Source: DSOI01 sp041394885 (GTDB taxonomy: Bacteria > Acidobacteriota > Terriglobia > Bryobacterales > Bryobacteraceae). From it: a stretch of 64,000 bases of DNA. The notes under the pieces are model-generated. The model was given only the letters and a program-made list of their open reading frames with translations, had not been told where the DNA came from and did no database searches. The number at the start of each line of letters is the position of its first letter. The first letter of the stretch is position 1. The stretch covers positions 23,031 to 87,030 of the forward strand of contig JAWKHI010000028.1 of the NCBI GenBank assembly GCA_041394885.1, given 5' to 3'. The position numbers were made by a program, and so were the translations under genes. This document shows positions 51,555 to 62,166 of this stretch, one piece after another.

Positions 51555-54500
51555 ATGAAAATACTTCATTCCGCTCTTGCGGCTACCCTTGCCATTCTTT
51601 TCTCCGCCTCCGCCGCCGCGCAAATTCAACTCAACCGGCAGAACTCCCGTTCGCTCGGCCACCTCAGTGTCGTCGCGGTGAGCAATCAGCCCAATCTTGT
51701 TGAGGGTCGCGAATTCAATAATCCTAGTGCCGTCGCCGTCGACACCTCCGATGGCAACCGCTTCCTCTACGTGGCCGATCTGGGCAACAATCGCGTTCTC
51801 GCATGGCGCGATGCTGCTTCTTTCGACAACGGCGCCCCCGCCGACATCGTCGTCGGACAACGCTCCCGCGAAGCTACCTTGAGTCTCGGGCCCGGAACCG
51901 CTTTCACCAGCGGCCTGTTTGCGCCCTCCTCCGTCGCTGTCGATCCTTCCGGGAATCTCTACGTCGCGGACCTCGGCAACAACCGCATCGTCCGATACTC
52001 CCGTCCCTTTTCCCAGCCCGATGAGGTCAAACTCGCCGATCTCGTCATCGGCCAGCCGTCGTTTTCCTCCCGCGCTCCCAATCAGGGCGGCCGCTCCGAA
52101 CGCTCGCTTTTCCTCTCCAACGGAAACACATTCTTCCGCGCCTCGCTCGCCTTTGACGCCCAAGGCAACCTTTGGGTCAGCGACGCCGGCAATCACCGTG
52201 TCCTCCGTTATTCCGCCAGTTCCCTCGGCGCCGGCGCCAGCAACGGACCCGCCGCCACCCTCGTTCTCGGACAGCCGGATTTCCTCACCACCACCGTTCT
52301 CCCTGCCTCCGTTCAGGCCCAGGTTCGCATCACCAAAAGCGGCATGAACACACCCTCCGGACTTGCGTTTGATCAGGCCGGCCGGCTCTTCGTGTGCGAT
52401 CTCCTCAACCGCGTGCTCGTCTACGCCCCTCCCTTCGTTTCCGGCATGGACGCCGCGCGCATCATGGGCATCCAGCCTCCCCCCGCACAGGGTCAGCCCC
52501 TTCCCCCCGGTATCAATGAGAACACCGTCGGCATCATCACCACCGGCAATCGTCCCGCCGGCGCCGAGGGCGTCTTCACCATCGGAAACATCCCGTTCGT
52601 CATCGATACTCCCGCCAATCGCATCCTCCGCTACGATCCTTTCGATCAATGGCCCGCCGAGGCTTCGCAGTTCTCCCCCACGGCGAAGGCCGTCATCGGC
52701 CAGGATGCCTTCCAGCAAACCCAGACCCTCCCCAATCGTGGCCTCGCCGAACCCACTGACTCCACCCTCCTCAACCCCATAGGCGCCGTCTTTGCCAACG
52801 GCGAGACTTTTATCGCCGACACTGGCAACCATCGTCTTATCGTCATGGGCGATATCTCCACCGGCCCTCCCGTCGCCCGCGGCGGCGTCTATGGCGCCAA
52901 GCGCGTCCTCGGCCAGGTCGGTTTCGAGTTCAACTCCCGCAACCTCATCGACGGCCGCGAGTTCCAGTTCAACGGTCCCTCCGCCCTCGCCGCGGGCGTC
53001 GTGTTCGACAATCGCGTTAACCCGCCTCGCATGTACGTCGCCGATCCGTCCAATCACCGTGTCCTCGGCTTCTCCAATGCGCTCAAAGCCCGTGGCGGTG
53101 ACCGTGCCGATATCGTCATCGGCCAGCCGGATTTCTTCCGCGCCAACCGCACTTTCCCCACCGGGGAAGCCACCACCCCCAGCAACATCGGCCTCTCTTT
53201 CCCCAGCGGCGTCGCCGTCGACGCCCAAGGCGCCCTCTGGGTCTCCGACACCGGCAACGGCCGCGTCCTCCGTTTTCCCGATCCCTTTGCCCAGCAGGAA
53301 ACACCCAAGCGCGCCGATCTTGTTCTGGGCCAGGCCAGCTTCACCAGTCGCCAGACCGACGCCTCCGCGCGCACGATGGCCGCTCCCTACGGCATCGCCT
53401 TCTCGGTCGAGGGCAGCCTCCTCGTGGCCGACAATGCTCACAACCGGGTCCTATTGTTCAATCCCCCCTTCACTACCGGCATGGCCGCCGAGCGCGCCTT
53501 TGGCCAGCCGGACTTCAATACCGCCGCCTCCGGTACGGCCCCCAATCGCCTCAACGCGCCCACCCACATCGCCACCGATACCGATGATCGTCTCTATGTC
53601 GCCGACAGCGGGAACAACCGCATCCAGATCTATAGCCGCGCCCCCCTCGCCGGAACCGATCCCAACCCGGCCTTCAGCCTCCAGCGCGGCGTGCGTACTC
53701 CCGTCGGCGTCTTCGTCAGCAAGGTTACCGGAGAGATCTGGGTCGCCAACCGCGCCGCGAATGAAGCCCTCCGCTACCGCCGCTTCGACGATCTCACCAT
53801 CGGCGGCGATGCCTCTGACTTTTCCGTGCCCGCCGGTGGGCCTGTCGCCCTCACTCTCGACGCCTTCGGCAACCTCTACATCGCCGACGGCCTCAATCGC
53901 ATCGCCGTCCACTATCCCACCACCGTTGTCGTCAACGGCGCCAACTACCTGCCTCGTGTCACTCCCGGGATGGTCGCAACCCTGCAGAGCCGCCAGTTCA
54001 ACTACAGCTTCACCGATTTGACTCGCGTCTTCAATGAACTTCCCAATCCGGTGCCCATTCCCACCGTCATCGAAGATCTCGAGGTTCTCGTCGACCAGCG
54101 CCCCTCGCCCATCTACTTCGTTTCTCCCTTCCAGATCAACTTCCTCGTCCCCAAAGACACTTCCAGCAACGGCGCCGCGGAAGTCCTGGTCCAGCAGCCC
54201 TCCACAGGCCGTGTCGTGGCCGCCACTTTCGTCAACATGGACGTCGCTTCCCCGGGCCTGTTCACGCTCAATTCCACCGGCACCGGGCAACTGGCGGCTA
54301 TCAACGAGGATGGCACTATCAACGGATCCGGCACGGGCCTTTCGGCGATTGAACGCGGCAAGGTCATCACCCTGTTCGGCACCGGTCCTGGAAAAGTGGA
54401 AGGCGCCCCGCCCGACGGCACGCCACCCTCGGGCGCTGTGCCCACCAACGGCCTCCCGCGCGTGATCATCGGCTCCCAATTCGTGGATCCGAGCGACATT

Positions 54501-54671
54501 TTGTATTCCGGCCTCGCGCCCGGACTGGTCGGCGTCTGGCAGATCAACGTCCGCGTCCCCATCACCACCGCGCCCAGCAACGCGGTCATCGTCGCCGTCG
54601 TCTTTAACGATATTCCGAGCACGAATCCGCAGAATCCTACCCAGATTCGCACGACGATCGCGGTCCGTTAG
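51555..54671 (+). CDS. Secreted NHL-repeat protein with Solibacter-type C-terminal domain
   Basis: 1038 residues. The signal peptide is ILHSALAATLAILFSASAAAQ. Residues about 45-780 contain about eight to ten NHL-type propeller blades (FLYVADLGNNRVLAW, LYVADLGNNRIVRYS, LWVSDTGNGRVLRF, LLVADNAHNRVLLF, LYVADSGNNRIQIYS) alternating with DIVIGQPDF segments. From about 795 (VNGANYLPRVTPGMVATL) comes the TIGR03437-like C-terminal domain, ending IRTTIAVR, matching the BACON protein at 41221-43314. Such proteins are abundant in Solibacter; their role, perhaps binding at the cell surface, is unknown. The coding strand is strongly C-rich. Confidence 0.88.
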   Translation: MKILHSALAATLAILFSASAAAQIQLNRQNSRSLGHLSVVAVSNQPNLVEGREFNNPSAVAVDTSDGNRFLYVADLGNNRVLAWRDAASFDNGAPADIVVGQRSREATLSLGPGTAFTSGLFAPSSVAVDPSGNLYVADLGNNRIVRYSRPFSQPDEVKLADLVIGQPSFSSRAPNQGGRSERSLFLSNGNTFFRASLAFDAQGNLWVSDAGNHRVLRYSASSLGAGASNGPAATLVLGQPDFLTTTVLPASVQAQVRITKSGMNTPSGLAFDQAGRLFVCDLLNRVLVYAPPFVSGMDAARIMGIQPPPAQGQPLPPGINENTVGIITTGNRPAGAEGVFTIGNIPFVIDTPANRILRYDPFDQWPAEASQFSPTAKAVIGQDAFQQTQTLPNRGLAEPTDSTLLNPIGAVFANGETFIADTGNHRLIVMGDISTGPPVARGGVYGAKRVLGQVGFEFNSRNLIDGREFQFNGPSALAAGVVFDNRVNPPRMYVADPSNHRVLGFSNALKARGGDRADIVIGQPDFFRANRTFPTGEATTPSNIGLSFPSGVAVDAQGALWVSDTGNGRVLRFPDPFAQQETPKRADLVLGQASFTSRQTDASARTMAAPYGIAFSVEGSLLVADNAHNRVLLFNPPFTTGMAAERAFGQPDFNTAASGTAPNRLNAPTHIATDTDDRLYVADSGNNRIQIYSRAPLAGTDPNPAFSLQRGVRTPVGVFVSKVTGEIWVANRAANEALRYRRFDDLTIGGDASDFSVPAGGPVALTLDAFGNLYIADGLNRIAVHYPTTVVVNGANYLPRVTPGMVATLQSRQFNYSFTDLTRVFNELPNPVPIPTVIEDLEVLVDQRPSPIYFVSPFQINFLVPKDTSSNGAAEVLVQQPSTGRVVAATFVNMDVASPGLFTLNSTGTGQLAAINEDGTINGSGTGLSAIERGKVITLFGTGPGKVEGAPPDGTPPSGAVPTNGLPRVIIGSQFVDPSDILYSGLAPGLVGVWQINVRVPITTAPSNAVIVAVVFNDIPSTNPQNPTQIRTTIAVR

Positions 54672-54825
54672 TGGACACGATGGATACAATGACGGGAGAC
54701 GGCGGACTGCCACCGCGGCCTCCGCCCTCTCGTGTCGTTGTTTGAGGGAGCAAACCCAATTTGTTCTTGTCCTACAACGGACTGCGCCACAAAACAAACC
54801 CAATCCAAAGCCATTCTTCGATCCG

Positions 54826-54860
54826 AAAAAAAACAGGCGGGCGCAGTCACGCCCGCCTGT
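54826..54860 (-). terminator. Rho-independent terminator of the TonB-dependent receptor
   Basis: A perfect 11-bp GC-rich stem (54833-54843 with 54850-54860, loop CAGTCA) is followed on the minus strand by a run of eight U (A-run 54826-54833). It lies 23 bp beyond the receptor's stop at 54883. Confidence 0.88.
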
Positions 54861-54882
54861 CCGGAAAATCAGTCCGGGCTTC

Positions 54883-57800
54883 TCAGTAGTACAGCTTCAG
54901 CGCAAACTGAATCTGACGCGCCGGGAACGTCCCCGATATTCGCCCGAAGCTCGAGCTGGACCGGTTCGAATTCGCTGCCAGGAAGTTCGAGTGGTTGAAC
55001 AGGTTGAAGAACTCCGCCCGGAACTCCAGTCGCGATCCCTCCCTAGGCAATGCGAACTCTTTGAACAACCCGAGGTCGGTCTGGAAGTACGCATGGCTCC
55101 GCCCTATGTTACGGCCTGCATTGCCGAACGGGAACCGAACGTCGGTGGGGATCTGTACGTTCCCGGCGATGAAGTAATTGTCGATATCTTTCGTCGAGCT
55201 CTGGAATTCGCCGAGTAAGTTCGGACGGTGTGTGGCATTGCCCACCTGAAACGCCGAGTTCGGCGAGTAGGTCAGATTGATCGCATTCCCGCTCCGCATG
55301 TTGTTGATCAGCGTTGTCCGCCAGCCGCCCGCCACCGCGTTGAGCCAGGAGTTCATCGAAGCCCCCCAGCGCCGTCCACGGCCATAAGGCAGGTCCCAGA
55401 TCAGCGACGTCACGTTGTTCACCGGCACGTCATAGCTCGACAGCGCCCGCTCGTTGCCCAGGCCATAGAAGTTGACTCGGGAGTTATCGCCATTGAAGGT
55501 TTCCAAGTGCCCCGATGCGTTGTCGATCGCCTTGGACCACGTGAACGAGTTCAACAGGTAGATGCCGTCCGAGAAACGCTTCTCCAGCTTGGTCTGCAGG
55601 GAATGATAGAACGAATTGCCCGCGCTGAAGGCAACCTGGATCTCCACGAATCCGGGAATCGGACGGCGGGCGTCACGGCTCAGGGCCTCTCCGAGGTTGT
55701 TCGGCCGCGCCTGATTGAAGTCGGAAAGGATCAATTGCTTGGTTCCCCGGTTTCCCACGTACGCTGCTTCGAAAGACAGATCCTTGCCCAGTTGCCGCTG
55801 CACCGTCAGATGCCAGCTCTGGACATAGCCCGTGCGGGTGTCCCGTGGAATGTAATTCACCCGGCTCACAGACGGGTTGTAGTTGGAGGCGTCGCTGAAC
55901 TGAGCCGGGAAGCCGTCCTCGGTCCGCAGGAAGCAGGTGAGAAAGCTCTGGCCGGGCTGGCACAACGGCTGCCCTCCGCGCGCCACACCGGGCGCGACCT
56001 GATTCCGTGTCACCCGGAAAACGAACGGTCCGGTGAATCCCAGCAGGTTTTCGCCCCCATGCGATTGAAATGGACGTAAGACACACCATAGCCCGAGCGC
56101 ACCACAGTCTTCGGGGATAACTGATAGGCCAGCCCGATGCGCGGCGCAAAGTTATTGCGGTCCGGATCGATCAGGGAGCGGTCGTAGATCGATCCGTCCT
56201 TGGCGAACAGCAGGCTGTTGGTGGAAGGGTCATAGTTGCCGATCCGATTCATCGCGTCCCATTGTGGAGTGGCGAACTCGTAGCGCGCTCCCAGGTTTAA
56301 CGTCAGCTTCTGGTTGACTTTGAAATCGTCCTGCAGATAAAAGAAGTGCATCCGCTGGCGATAGTCGAGAACGACGAACGTGCTCTTCTCCACCGTGCTC
56401 GGCGCGCCCAGCAGAAAGTCCGCGAAGTTGTACGCGTTGCTCGCCGCCGCGCCCGCCGGGCGCGAGAACGCCCCGGCGTAGGCGTGACGCCCGTAGACCG
56501 GCGCAAGATCGTTGATCTCCGTGTTGATTGCCTGATACTCATAGCCGGTCTTCAGGCTGTGACGGCCGAGAATGTGTGAGTAGTTGAACCGCGGGTTCAC
56601 CACTGTCGGATTCTGGAACTGCGGATTGCTCGATTGCCGGCCCAACTCGGTGAACCCGTTGATGCCCTGGGTGTTGAGGCCGCCACCGATCCGCGGGTCC
56701 TTCGGAATGCCACGAATGCCATAAGTCTCTTCGATATGCGGCTCGGCGGCGTTCACCGGTGTCTTTCCAGCGTCGGTCAGCGTGACGCCAAAACGAAATT
56801 CGAGCAAGGATATCGCCGACAGCGAGTACGTAGCCGCGCCGGCGTACGATTTGTTGTAGACGAAGGTGTTGCCGTTGCCGCCGCCGCCCGATGGTCCAGG
56901 AATATTCGGAGGTGCGAACGCATTGGTCTCGCGGCGGCTGTACCGGAAGAAGGCGTTCAGCCGGCTGGTGAAGTAATGGTCGACCTTGATGTCTCCCTTG
57001 TTGTCCGGCGTTGTCTGCGCGGGCAGGCTCTCGTAATTGAGGCCCACGCCCAGCGCTCCCGAGCCCGGGCGGTTCGGCGCGGGGAGGTCAGCCAATACAC
57101 GGCTCGCGAACGGCGTGATCCGGCTCGCGGGTACTGCGGTTCCCGAGAACGGCTGGCCGGAGAATGGGTCCACGAGAGCTACGCCCAACTGGCCCGCGCG
57201 CAAATCCGCCGTCGGAAGATCGGCGAACCGGAGCGACTTCTCCGTGCGCCGGAACCCTTCGTAGTCGGCGAAAAAGAACGTCTTATTGCGGATGATCCGG
57301 CCGCCCACCGCTGCTCCGAACTGATTCTGTATCAGAACCGGTTTGCCGAACTGCGGCTTGAAGAATCCTTGCGCGTTCAATTTCGTGTTCCGCAGGAACT
57401 CCCAGAGCGTCACGTGAAAGTCATTAGTGCCGCTGCGGAGCGATGCGTTGATCACCGCTCCTCCGGCACGCCCGTATTCGGCTGAGAAGTTATTCGTGGT
57501 TACCCGGAATTCGCCAACCGCGTCCGGCGATAGCTGGACCACCTGGTTCGAAAAGCCCTGGTTCGACGTGCCGTAGGCGTTGTTCTCGATTCCGTCGAGA
57601 GTAAAGTTGTTGTACGAACTCCGGAGCCCGTTGACGTGATAAGACGCGTCGCGGCCGGCCAGCGAGCCGCGCAGCGCCTGCGTGGTGCCGGGCACCAACA
57701 GGGTCAGATCCGCGTAAGACCGCCCGTTGAGCGGCAGGTCGACGATCTGCTTGTTTCCGACCACTGTACTGCGGGAACTGGTATCGGTTTCGAGCAGCGC

Positions 57801-58157
57801 GGCGGCCTCGGTCACGGTTACGGTCTCGGTGATTTCGCCGACTTGCAGGTTCAGATCCACACGCTGCCGCGCGGCCACGGTTACGGCGAAGGTATCCGAG
57901 TTCGCTGTCTTAAAACCGCTCTTCGCGGCGCTGACCCTGTATTGTCCAATGCGGATATTGAGGAACTGATAGTTTCCTTCGGCATCGCTGGTTGTCGATA
58001 CCGTCACTCCGGTGCCGAGGCTCTCCAGATGGACCCCGGCCTCGGCCACGGTGGCGCCAGTAGAGTCCCGAACCGTTCCGAGAACAGCGGCTGAATCGAA
58101 TTGCGCCAACGCCATCGTTGCACTGAGAAGCAGGAAAAAAGGTAGATTGAGCTTCAA
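54883..58157 (-). CDS. TonB-dependent receptor with carboxypeptidase-regulatory N-terminal domain, frameshifted
   Basis: Expected length about 1091 residues. The TTG start at 58157 has AAGGAG 7-8 nt upstream. Signal peptide FFLLLSATMALAQ, then the regulatory-like beta domain (AAVLGTVRDSTGATVAEA), a plug with LPLNGRSYADLTLLVPGT and GGAVINASLRSGTNDFH, and a large barrel ending QFALKLYY (terminal Tyr). At 56054-56058 a C5 run (G5 on the coding strand) breaks the frame after FNRMG. With one more G it reads GENLLGFTGPFVFRVTRNQVAPG and joins the rest. As written it is two frames: 56010-58157 and 54883-56013. The only break lies in a homopolymer, so an assembly error is as likely as mutation. Confidence 0.88.
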
Positions 58158-58270
58158 AAAATACTCCTTGTGGGGATTGCCGAAGCTCAATCGTACCGGC
58201 CGATTACAGCGCCAGAATGAAGTTGGCGTGACGGGAGTGTGACGTGTGACTTTCCCCGGCGGAGAGCCGC

Positions 58271-60019
58271 TTAGAGCACCCCGCCCCAGCCGCGGCGCGA
58301 CAGGTTGCGATAGAGCAGCGCCCCCGCGCATGCCGCCACCGCCGTCATCGCGAGCCCGGCCGCGATCTCTCCGAAGATCAGCTTTCCGGCGCCGAACAGC
58401 GCGCCATAAATCAACGCGCACCCCGCGATCCAGTTGACGACATTTTCGCCGGTGTTGTTGTCCACCGTCACGCCGGCCGCCCGCGCCGCCACCGGGCCCC
58501 AGCCGAAGCCGGGCCGCGTCTGGCGATAGAAGCGGTCGAGCAGTGCGTCCGGCTCGGGCTTGGTCATGAGCGTCACCGCCACCCAACAAACCGTGCTTGC
58601 CGCCGTCGTCAGTATCATTAGCCACGCAAACTGCCGCGGGTCGTCGCTATTGAGGCCGCCCGCCGTTTGCAGCGCCAGCGACACCAGGAACGACACTGTC
58701 ATCGCGGTCACCTCGCTCCACGCGTTGACACGCCACCAATACCAACGCGCCAGCAGCACCCCTCCGGTGCCGGCGCCGGTGGCCATCAGCAGTTTCCACG
58801 CCCCGCTCACCGATTCGATGTAGAGCGTAATCACCGCCGAAACCAGCGTGAGCATCACCGTCGCGATTTGTGACGCCGTGACGTATTGGCGTTCGGTGGC
58901 CTCCGGCCGCAGGAACCGTTTGTAGAAATCGTTCACCAGGTATGCCGCGCCCCAATTGAGCTGCGTAGAATTGGTGGACATGAACGCCGCCAGGAAACCC
59001 GCGAACATCAAGCCCCGAAAGTAGGGCGGCAGATGGTCGATCATGATCCGCACATAGCCGGATTCGGGATCCTCCAGGTTCGGATACAGAATCACCACCG
59101 CCAACGCGGTGAGGATCCACGGCCATGGCCGGATCGCGAAGTGCGCCAGGTTGAACCACAGCGTCGCCAGCATCGAGTGACGCTCGTCCTTGGCGCACAA
59201 CATGCGCTGCGCGACGAATCCGCCGCCGCCCGGTTCCGAACCCGGATACCATGTCGACCACCACAGCATCCCGATATAAACACAAAACGTCAGGAACGGC
59301 GTTAGCGCGGAGTTGAAGTCCGGCGCGAAATCGAGCGCGGCTCCGCGGCCCATGGCGGCGAGCTTTTCCTTCATCGCGCCGATGCCGCCCACTGCATCCA
59401 CGCTGGCGAAGGCGAGCACGATCACCATGCCCAGCTTCACGGCGAACTGCAGCACATCGGTCACGAGTACACCCCACAGTCCCGCCATCGCCGAGATCAT
59501 CGACGTGAACGCGATCAACCCCATCACCACCAGCAGCGCCGTGGTTTTGTCGACGCCCAGCGTCAGCATCAGGATCTTTACCATCGCCAGGTTCACCCAG
59601 CCGAGCACGATGCAGCCGATCGGGATCGACAGATAGATCGCCCGGAAGCCCCGCAGAAACGCCGCCGGGCGCCCCGTGTACCGGATCTCGGTAAATTCGA
59701 TGTCGGTCATCACCCCGCAGCGCCGCCACAGCCGCGCGTAGAAGAAGACGGTGAGCAGTCCGCCGGCCAGAAAGTTCCACCACAGCCAGTTGCCGGCGAT
59801 GCCGCCCCGCGCGACGAGGCCCGTCACCGCTAGCGGCGTGTCGGCGGCGAACGTGGTCGCCACCATCGACGTTCCCGCCAGCCACCAGGGGATATTGCGG
59901 CCCGAGAGAAAGTAGTCTTCGAGCGACGCCCCGGCCCGGCTTCGATAGTAGAGTCCGATCGCGAGGTTGATCGCGAAGTAGGCGGCGACGACGAGCCAGT
60001 CGAGCGTGGTCAATGTCAA
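58271..60019 (-). CDS. Sodium:solute symporter family protein
   Basis: 582 residues with about 14 predicted helices. SSS-family features are YYRSRAGASLEDYFLSGRNIPWWLAGTSM near the start, SMISAMAGLWGVLVTDVLQF, and GFLAAFMSTNSTQLNWGAAYLVNDFYKRF. It imports a small solute, often a sugar, coupled to Na+. The C-terminal part adds extra helices. The substrate is unknown, but the TonB-type receptor 113 bp downstream on the same strand suggests one uptake route. Confidence 0.93.
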   Translation of the reverse strand: MTLTTLDWLVVAAYFAINLAIGLYYRSRAGASLEDYFLSGRNIPWWLAGTSMVATTFAADTPLAVTGLVARGGIAGNWLWWNFLAGGLLTVFFYARLWRRCGVMTDIEFTEIRYTGRPAAFLRGFRAIYLSIPIGCIVLGWVNLAMVKILMLTLGVDKTTALLVVMGLIAFTSMISAMAGLWGVLVTDVLQFAVKLGMVIVLAFASVDAVGGIGAMKEKLAAMGRGAALDFAPDFNSALTPFLTFCVYIGMLWWSTWYPGSEPGGGGFVAQRMLCAKDERHSMLATLWFNLAHFAIRPWPWILTALAVVILYPNLEDPESGYVRIMIDHLPPYFRGLMFAGFLAAFMSTNSTQLNWGAAYLVNDFYKRFLRPEATERQYVTASQIATVMLTLVSAVITLYIESVSGAWKLLMATGAGTGGVLLARWYWWRVNAWSEVTAMTVSFLVSLALQTAGGLNSDDPRQFAWLMILTTAASTVCWVAVTLMTKPEPDALLDRFYRQTRPGFGWGPVAARAAGVTVDNNTGENVVNWIAGCALIYGALFGAGKLIFGEIAAGLAMTAVAACAGALLYRNLSRRGWGGVL

Positions 60020-60073
60020 AGGCGGATGCTCCAGAAGAAACGCTAATTGTAATGGATGCCACCCGGGGTCCGT

Positions 60074-60565
60074 ATGGACACTATGAATCGCATTGCCGCG
60101 GCGCGCATTCTGCTTACTCTAATCCTCCTGGCCGGCGTGGTCTCGTCGTTCGTTCTCGACTGGAGCCCCAACCATCTCCTCAACCCTGCCTGGCACCCGC
60201 ATGCCAAATTCCACGGGGCGCTGCTGCTGTTCTTTTTGACTGGTTCGTCGTCGGCCGCTTGGTGGCTGCTCTGGCGCCGTTCCGCCGAACCGGTTGTCGC
60301 CATCCGCGTTGCCGGCGCGATTGCAGCGTCATTCTGGGCCCCGTTGTTTTTCGTGCCCTTCGTGTTGCCGGAAGCGTCGTGGTGGGCTGGCGACACTTCG
60401 CACATTCCGCGCTATCAGGGTTGGGCGATCTATCCGAACCTGCTGACCGCCGCAGTCTTTCTGCTGGCGACCGCGGCCGCGGTTTGGCTGCCGGCTACAG
60501 AGAGCCGCTCTTGGCCTGTTGAGCGAGATAGTCAGAAGCCCGCCAAGCCAGTGCGAGGATCGTAA
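60074..60565 (+). CDS. Four-helix membrane protein of unknown function
   Basis: About 163 residues from ATG 60074 (ATG 60083 or 60056 are alternatives). Four hydrophobic segments: ILLTLILLAGVVSSFVL, GALLLFFLTGSSSAAWWLL, VAGAIAASFWAPLFFVPFVL and LLTAAVFLLATAAAVWL. Conserved-looking HAKFH lies between the first two. The pattern resembles small DUF6640-like membrane proteins. The last 71 bp overlap, antisense, the end of the GMC oxidoreductase gene. Confidence 0.7.
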   Translation: MDTMNRIAAARILLTLILLAGVVSSFVLDWSPNHLLNPAWHPHAKFHGALLLFFLTGSSSAAWWLLWRRSAEPVVAIRVAGAIAASFWAPLFFVPFVLPEASWWAGDTSHIPRYQGWAIYPNLLTAAVFLLATAAAVWLPATESRSWPVERDSQKPAKPVRGS

Positions 60566-62162
60566 TCGTCGGGTTCTTTTCGCTCGCGGTGGGGAATGCC
60601 GCGCCGTCCACCACAAATACGTTCTTCACCTCGTGCATCTGGCAGAACCCGTTCAGCGCGCTCCGCTTCGGATCGGCGCCCATGCGGCAGGTGCCATGCT
60701 CGTGGATCGCCGCGCCGGCCACGTCGAGCCAGCCGCGCTGGAACGGCAGGATCTCGGCTTTGGCCGAACGGAGGATCGCTTCGGCGGTATCGTACATCTC
60801 CTCGGTCATCTTGCGTTCGTTTTCGCCGATCCGGTATTCGATCTTCGCGATCGGCACTCCGTAGCGATCCTTTGGCGTTCCGTCCACCGTGATCCGGTTG
60901 TGCTTGTACGGCAGCACCTCGCCGTATGGATGCAGCGCCACCAGCGCCGGATACCGCCGCTTCACGCCCTTCTTGAAATCGGCCCCAAAGCCATCCACCG
61001 CCTTGGCGAAGCTCGCGTTCGACTGTGCGCCCCCGCCCCAGAATTGCATGCCGAAGCCGCGCAAGTAGTCGCGCTGGAGAGGTCCGCCGCGCACCGATGC
61101 GCGGCGGTGGTTGAAGCGCGGCATGTAGATATGCGCGCCGGAGATGCCGTCGTCGTTGTACACCTTGCCGCCCATCAACTCCGGCATCAGGCCGTACATA
61201 TGGAAGCGCACCTGCTCGACGAGATACCGCCCGATGACGTCGCTCGAATTGCCGATTCCATTGGGATGCTGCTTCGATTTCGAGTTCAGCAGGATGCGTG
61301 TCGAATCCACGCAGGAGGCGGCCACCACCACCACCTTGCCGCGCACGCGCCGCTCCGTGCCTGTGTTGCGGTCAAAGTACTGCACGCCATCGGCGCGTCC
61401 TTCTTTATCCACCGTTACCCGCGCCACCACGGCATTGTCCAGCACTTCCAGTTTGCCGGTTTTCAGAGCCGTGGTCTGGATCAGGTAGTCCGATGCATTG
61501 AAGAAAGCGCTGATGTCGCACCCGCGTCCGCAAGCCCCGCAGAAGTGGCACTTCATCCGGCCGTTGTGATTCTGCGTCAGCACGGCGCGCCGGCCGGCCA
61601 CGATGTCGACGCCGATCGCCGCGCCGGCCTTGCGCAGCAGTTGTTCGCCGCACCGGGGCGCCGGTGGCGGCAGGTGATAGCGGCTTCCGGGCAGGGAATC
61701 CTGATCGTCGTCGCCGCCGCACACTCCGATCAACTGGTCCACTTTGTCGTAGTACGGTCCAAGGTCCTTGTAGCGGATCGGCCACGGGACTTCCCATCCG
61801 TCGCGTTCCGCCGAGGCGAAATCGAGATCGGAATAGCGCAGCGAGACGCGGCCCCACACATTGGTCTTGCCGCCGCGGCCCCAGACGCGATACAGATCGA
61901 AGAAGCGATCCTTTTCCCAGGTGTAAGGCTGCTCTTTGTCGTCGAGCCGAAACTGCGGCGGACGTTGTCCGCGCTCGAGCCGCTCTTTCCACTCCCAGGG
62001 TTTCACATGGGTCCAGAAGCTGGCGCGGCGGAATTTCTCACCGGCGTCCACCATCAGTACGTTGATGCCCTGGCGGGTGAGGTTCCAGGCGGTCATTCCG
62101 CCGGCGGCGCCGCTACCCACCACGATCACGTCATGCACTTTCGCGGAATCGATCACTTGCAT
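60495..62162 (-). CDS. GMC-family FAD-dependent oxidoreductase (gluconate 2-dehydrogenase large-subunit type)
   Basis: 555 residues. The FAD motif VVGSGAAGGMTAWNL is at residues 14-28. CHFCGACGRGCDISA is a Cys-rich segment in the middle. The GMC active-site part is AAIHEHGTCRMG, with NPTITILALAWRAS at the end carrying the second catalytic Asn. There is no signal of its own. The small-subunit gene just upstream (62167-62640) has a Tat signal, so the pair probably crosses the membrane together as a periplasmic sugar or polyol dehydrogenase. The substrate is not known. Confidence 0.92.
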   Translation of the reverse strand: MQVIDSAKVHDVIVVGSGAAGGMTAWNLTRQGINVLMVDAGEKFRRASFWTHVKPWEWKERLERGQRPPQFRLDDKEQPYTWEKDRFFDLYRVWGRGGKTNVWGRVSLRYSDLDFASAERDGWEVPWPIRYKDLGPYYDKVDQLIGVCGGDDDQDSLPGSRYHLPPPAPRCGEQLLRKAGAAIGVDIVAGRRAVLTQNHNGRMKCHFCGACGRGCDISAFFNASDYLIQTTALKTGKLEVLDNAVVARVTVDKEGRADGVQYFDRNTGTERRVRGKVVVVAASCVDSTRILLNSKSKQHPNGIGNSSDVIGRYLVEQVRFHMYGLMPELMGGKVYNDDGISGAHIYMPRFNHRRASVRGGPLQRDYLRGFGMQFWGGGAQSNASFAKAVDGFGADFKKGVKRRYPALVALHPYGEVLPYKHNRITVDGTPKDRYGVPIAKIEYRIGENERKMTEEMYDTAEAILRSAKAEILPFQRGWLDVAGAAIHEHGTCRMGADPKRSALNGFCQMHEVKNVFVVDGAAFPTASEKNPTITILALAWRASDYLAQQAKSGSL

Positions 62163-62166
62163 CGCG

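Noticed and set aside
51531..53441. 636-codon open frame antisense to the NHL-repeat gene
   Set aside because: It mirrors the C-rich codon use and repeats of the real gene, yields a Gly/Asp/Val-rich low-complexity product and has no start context.
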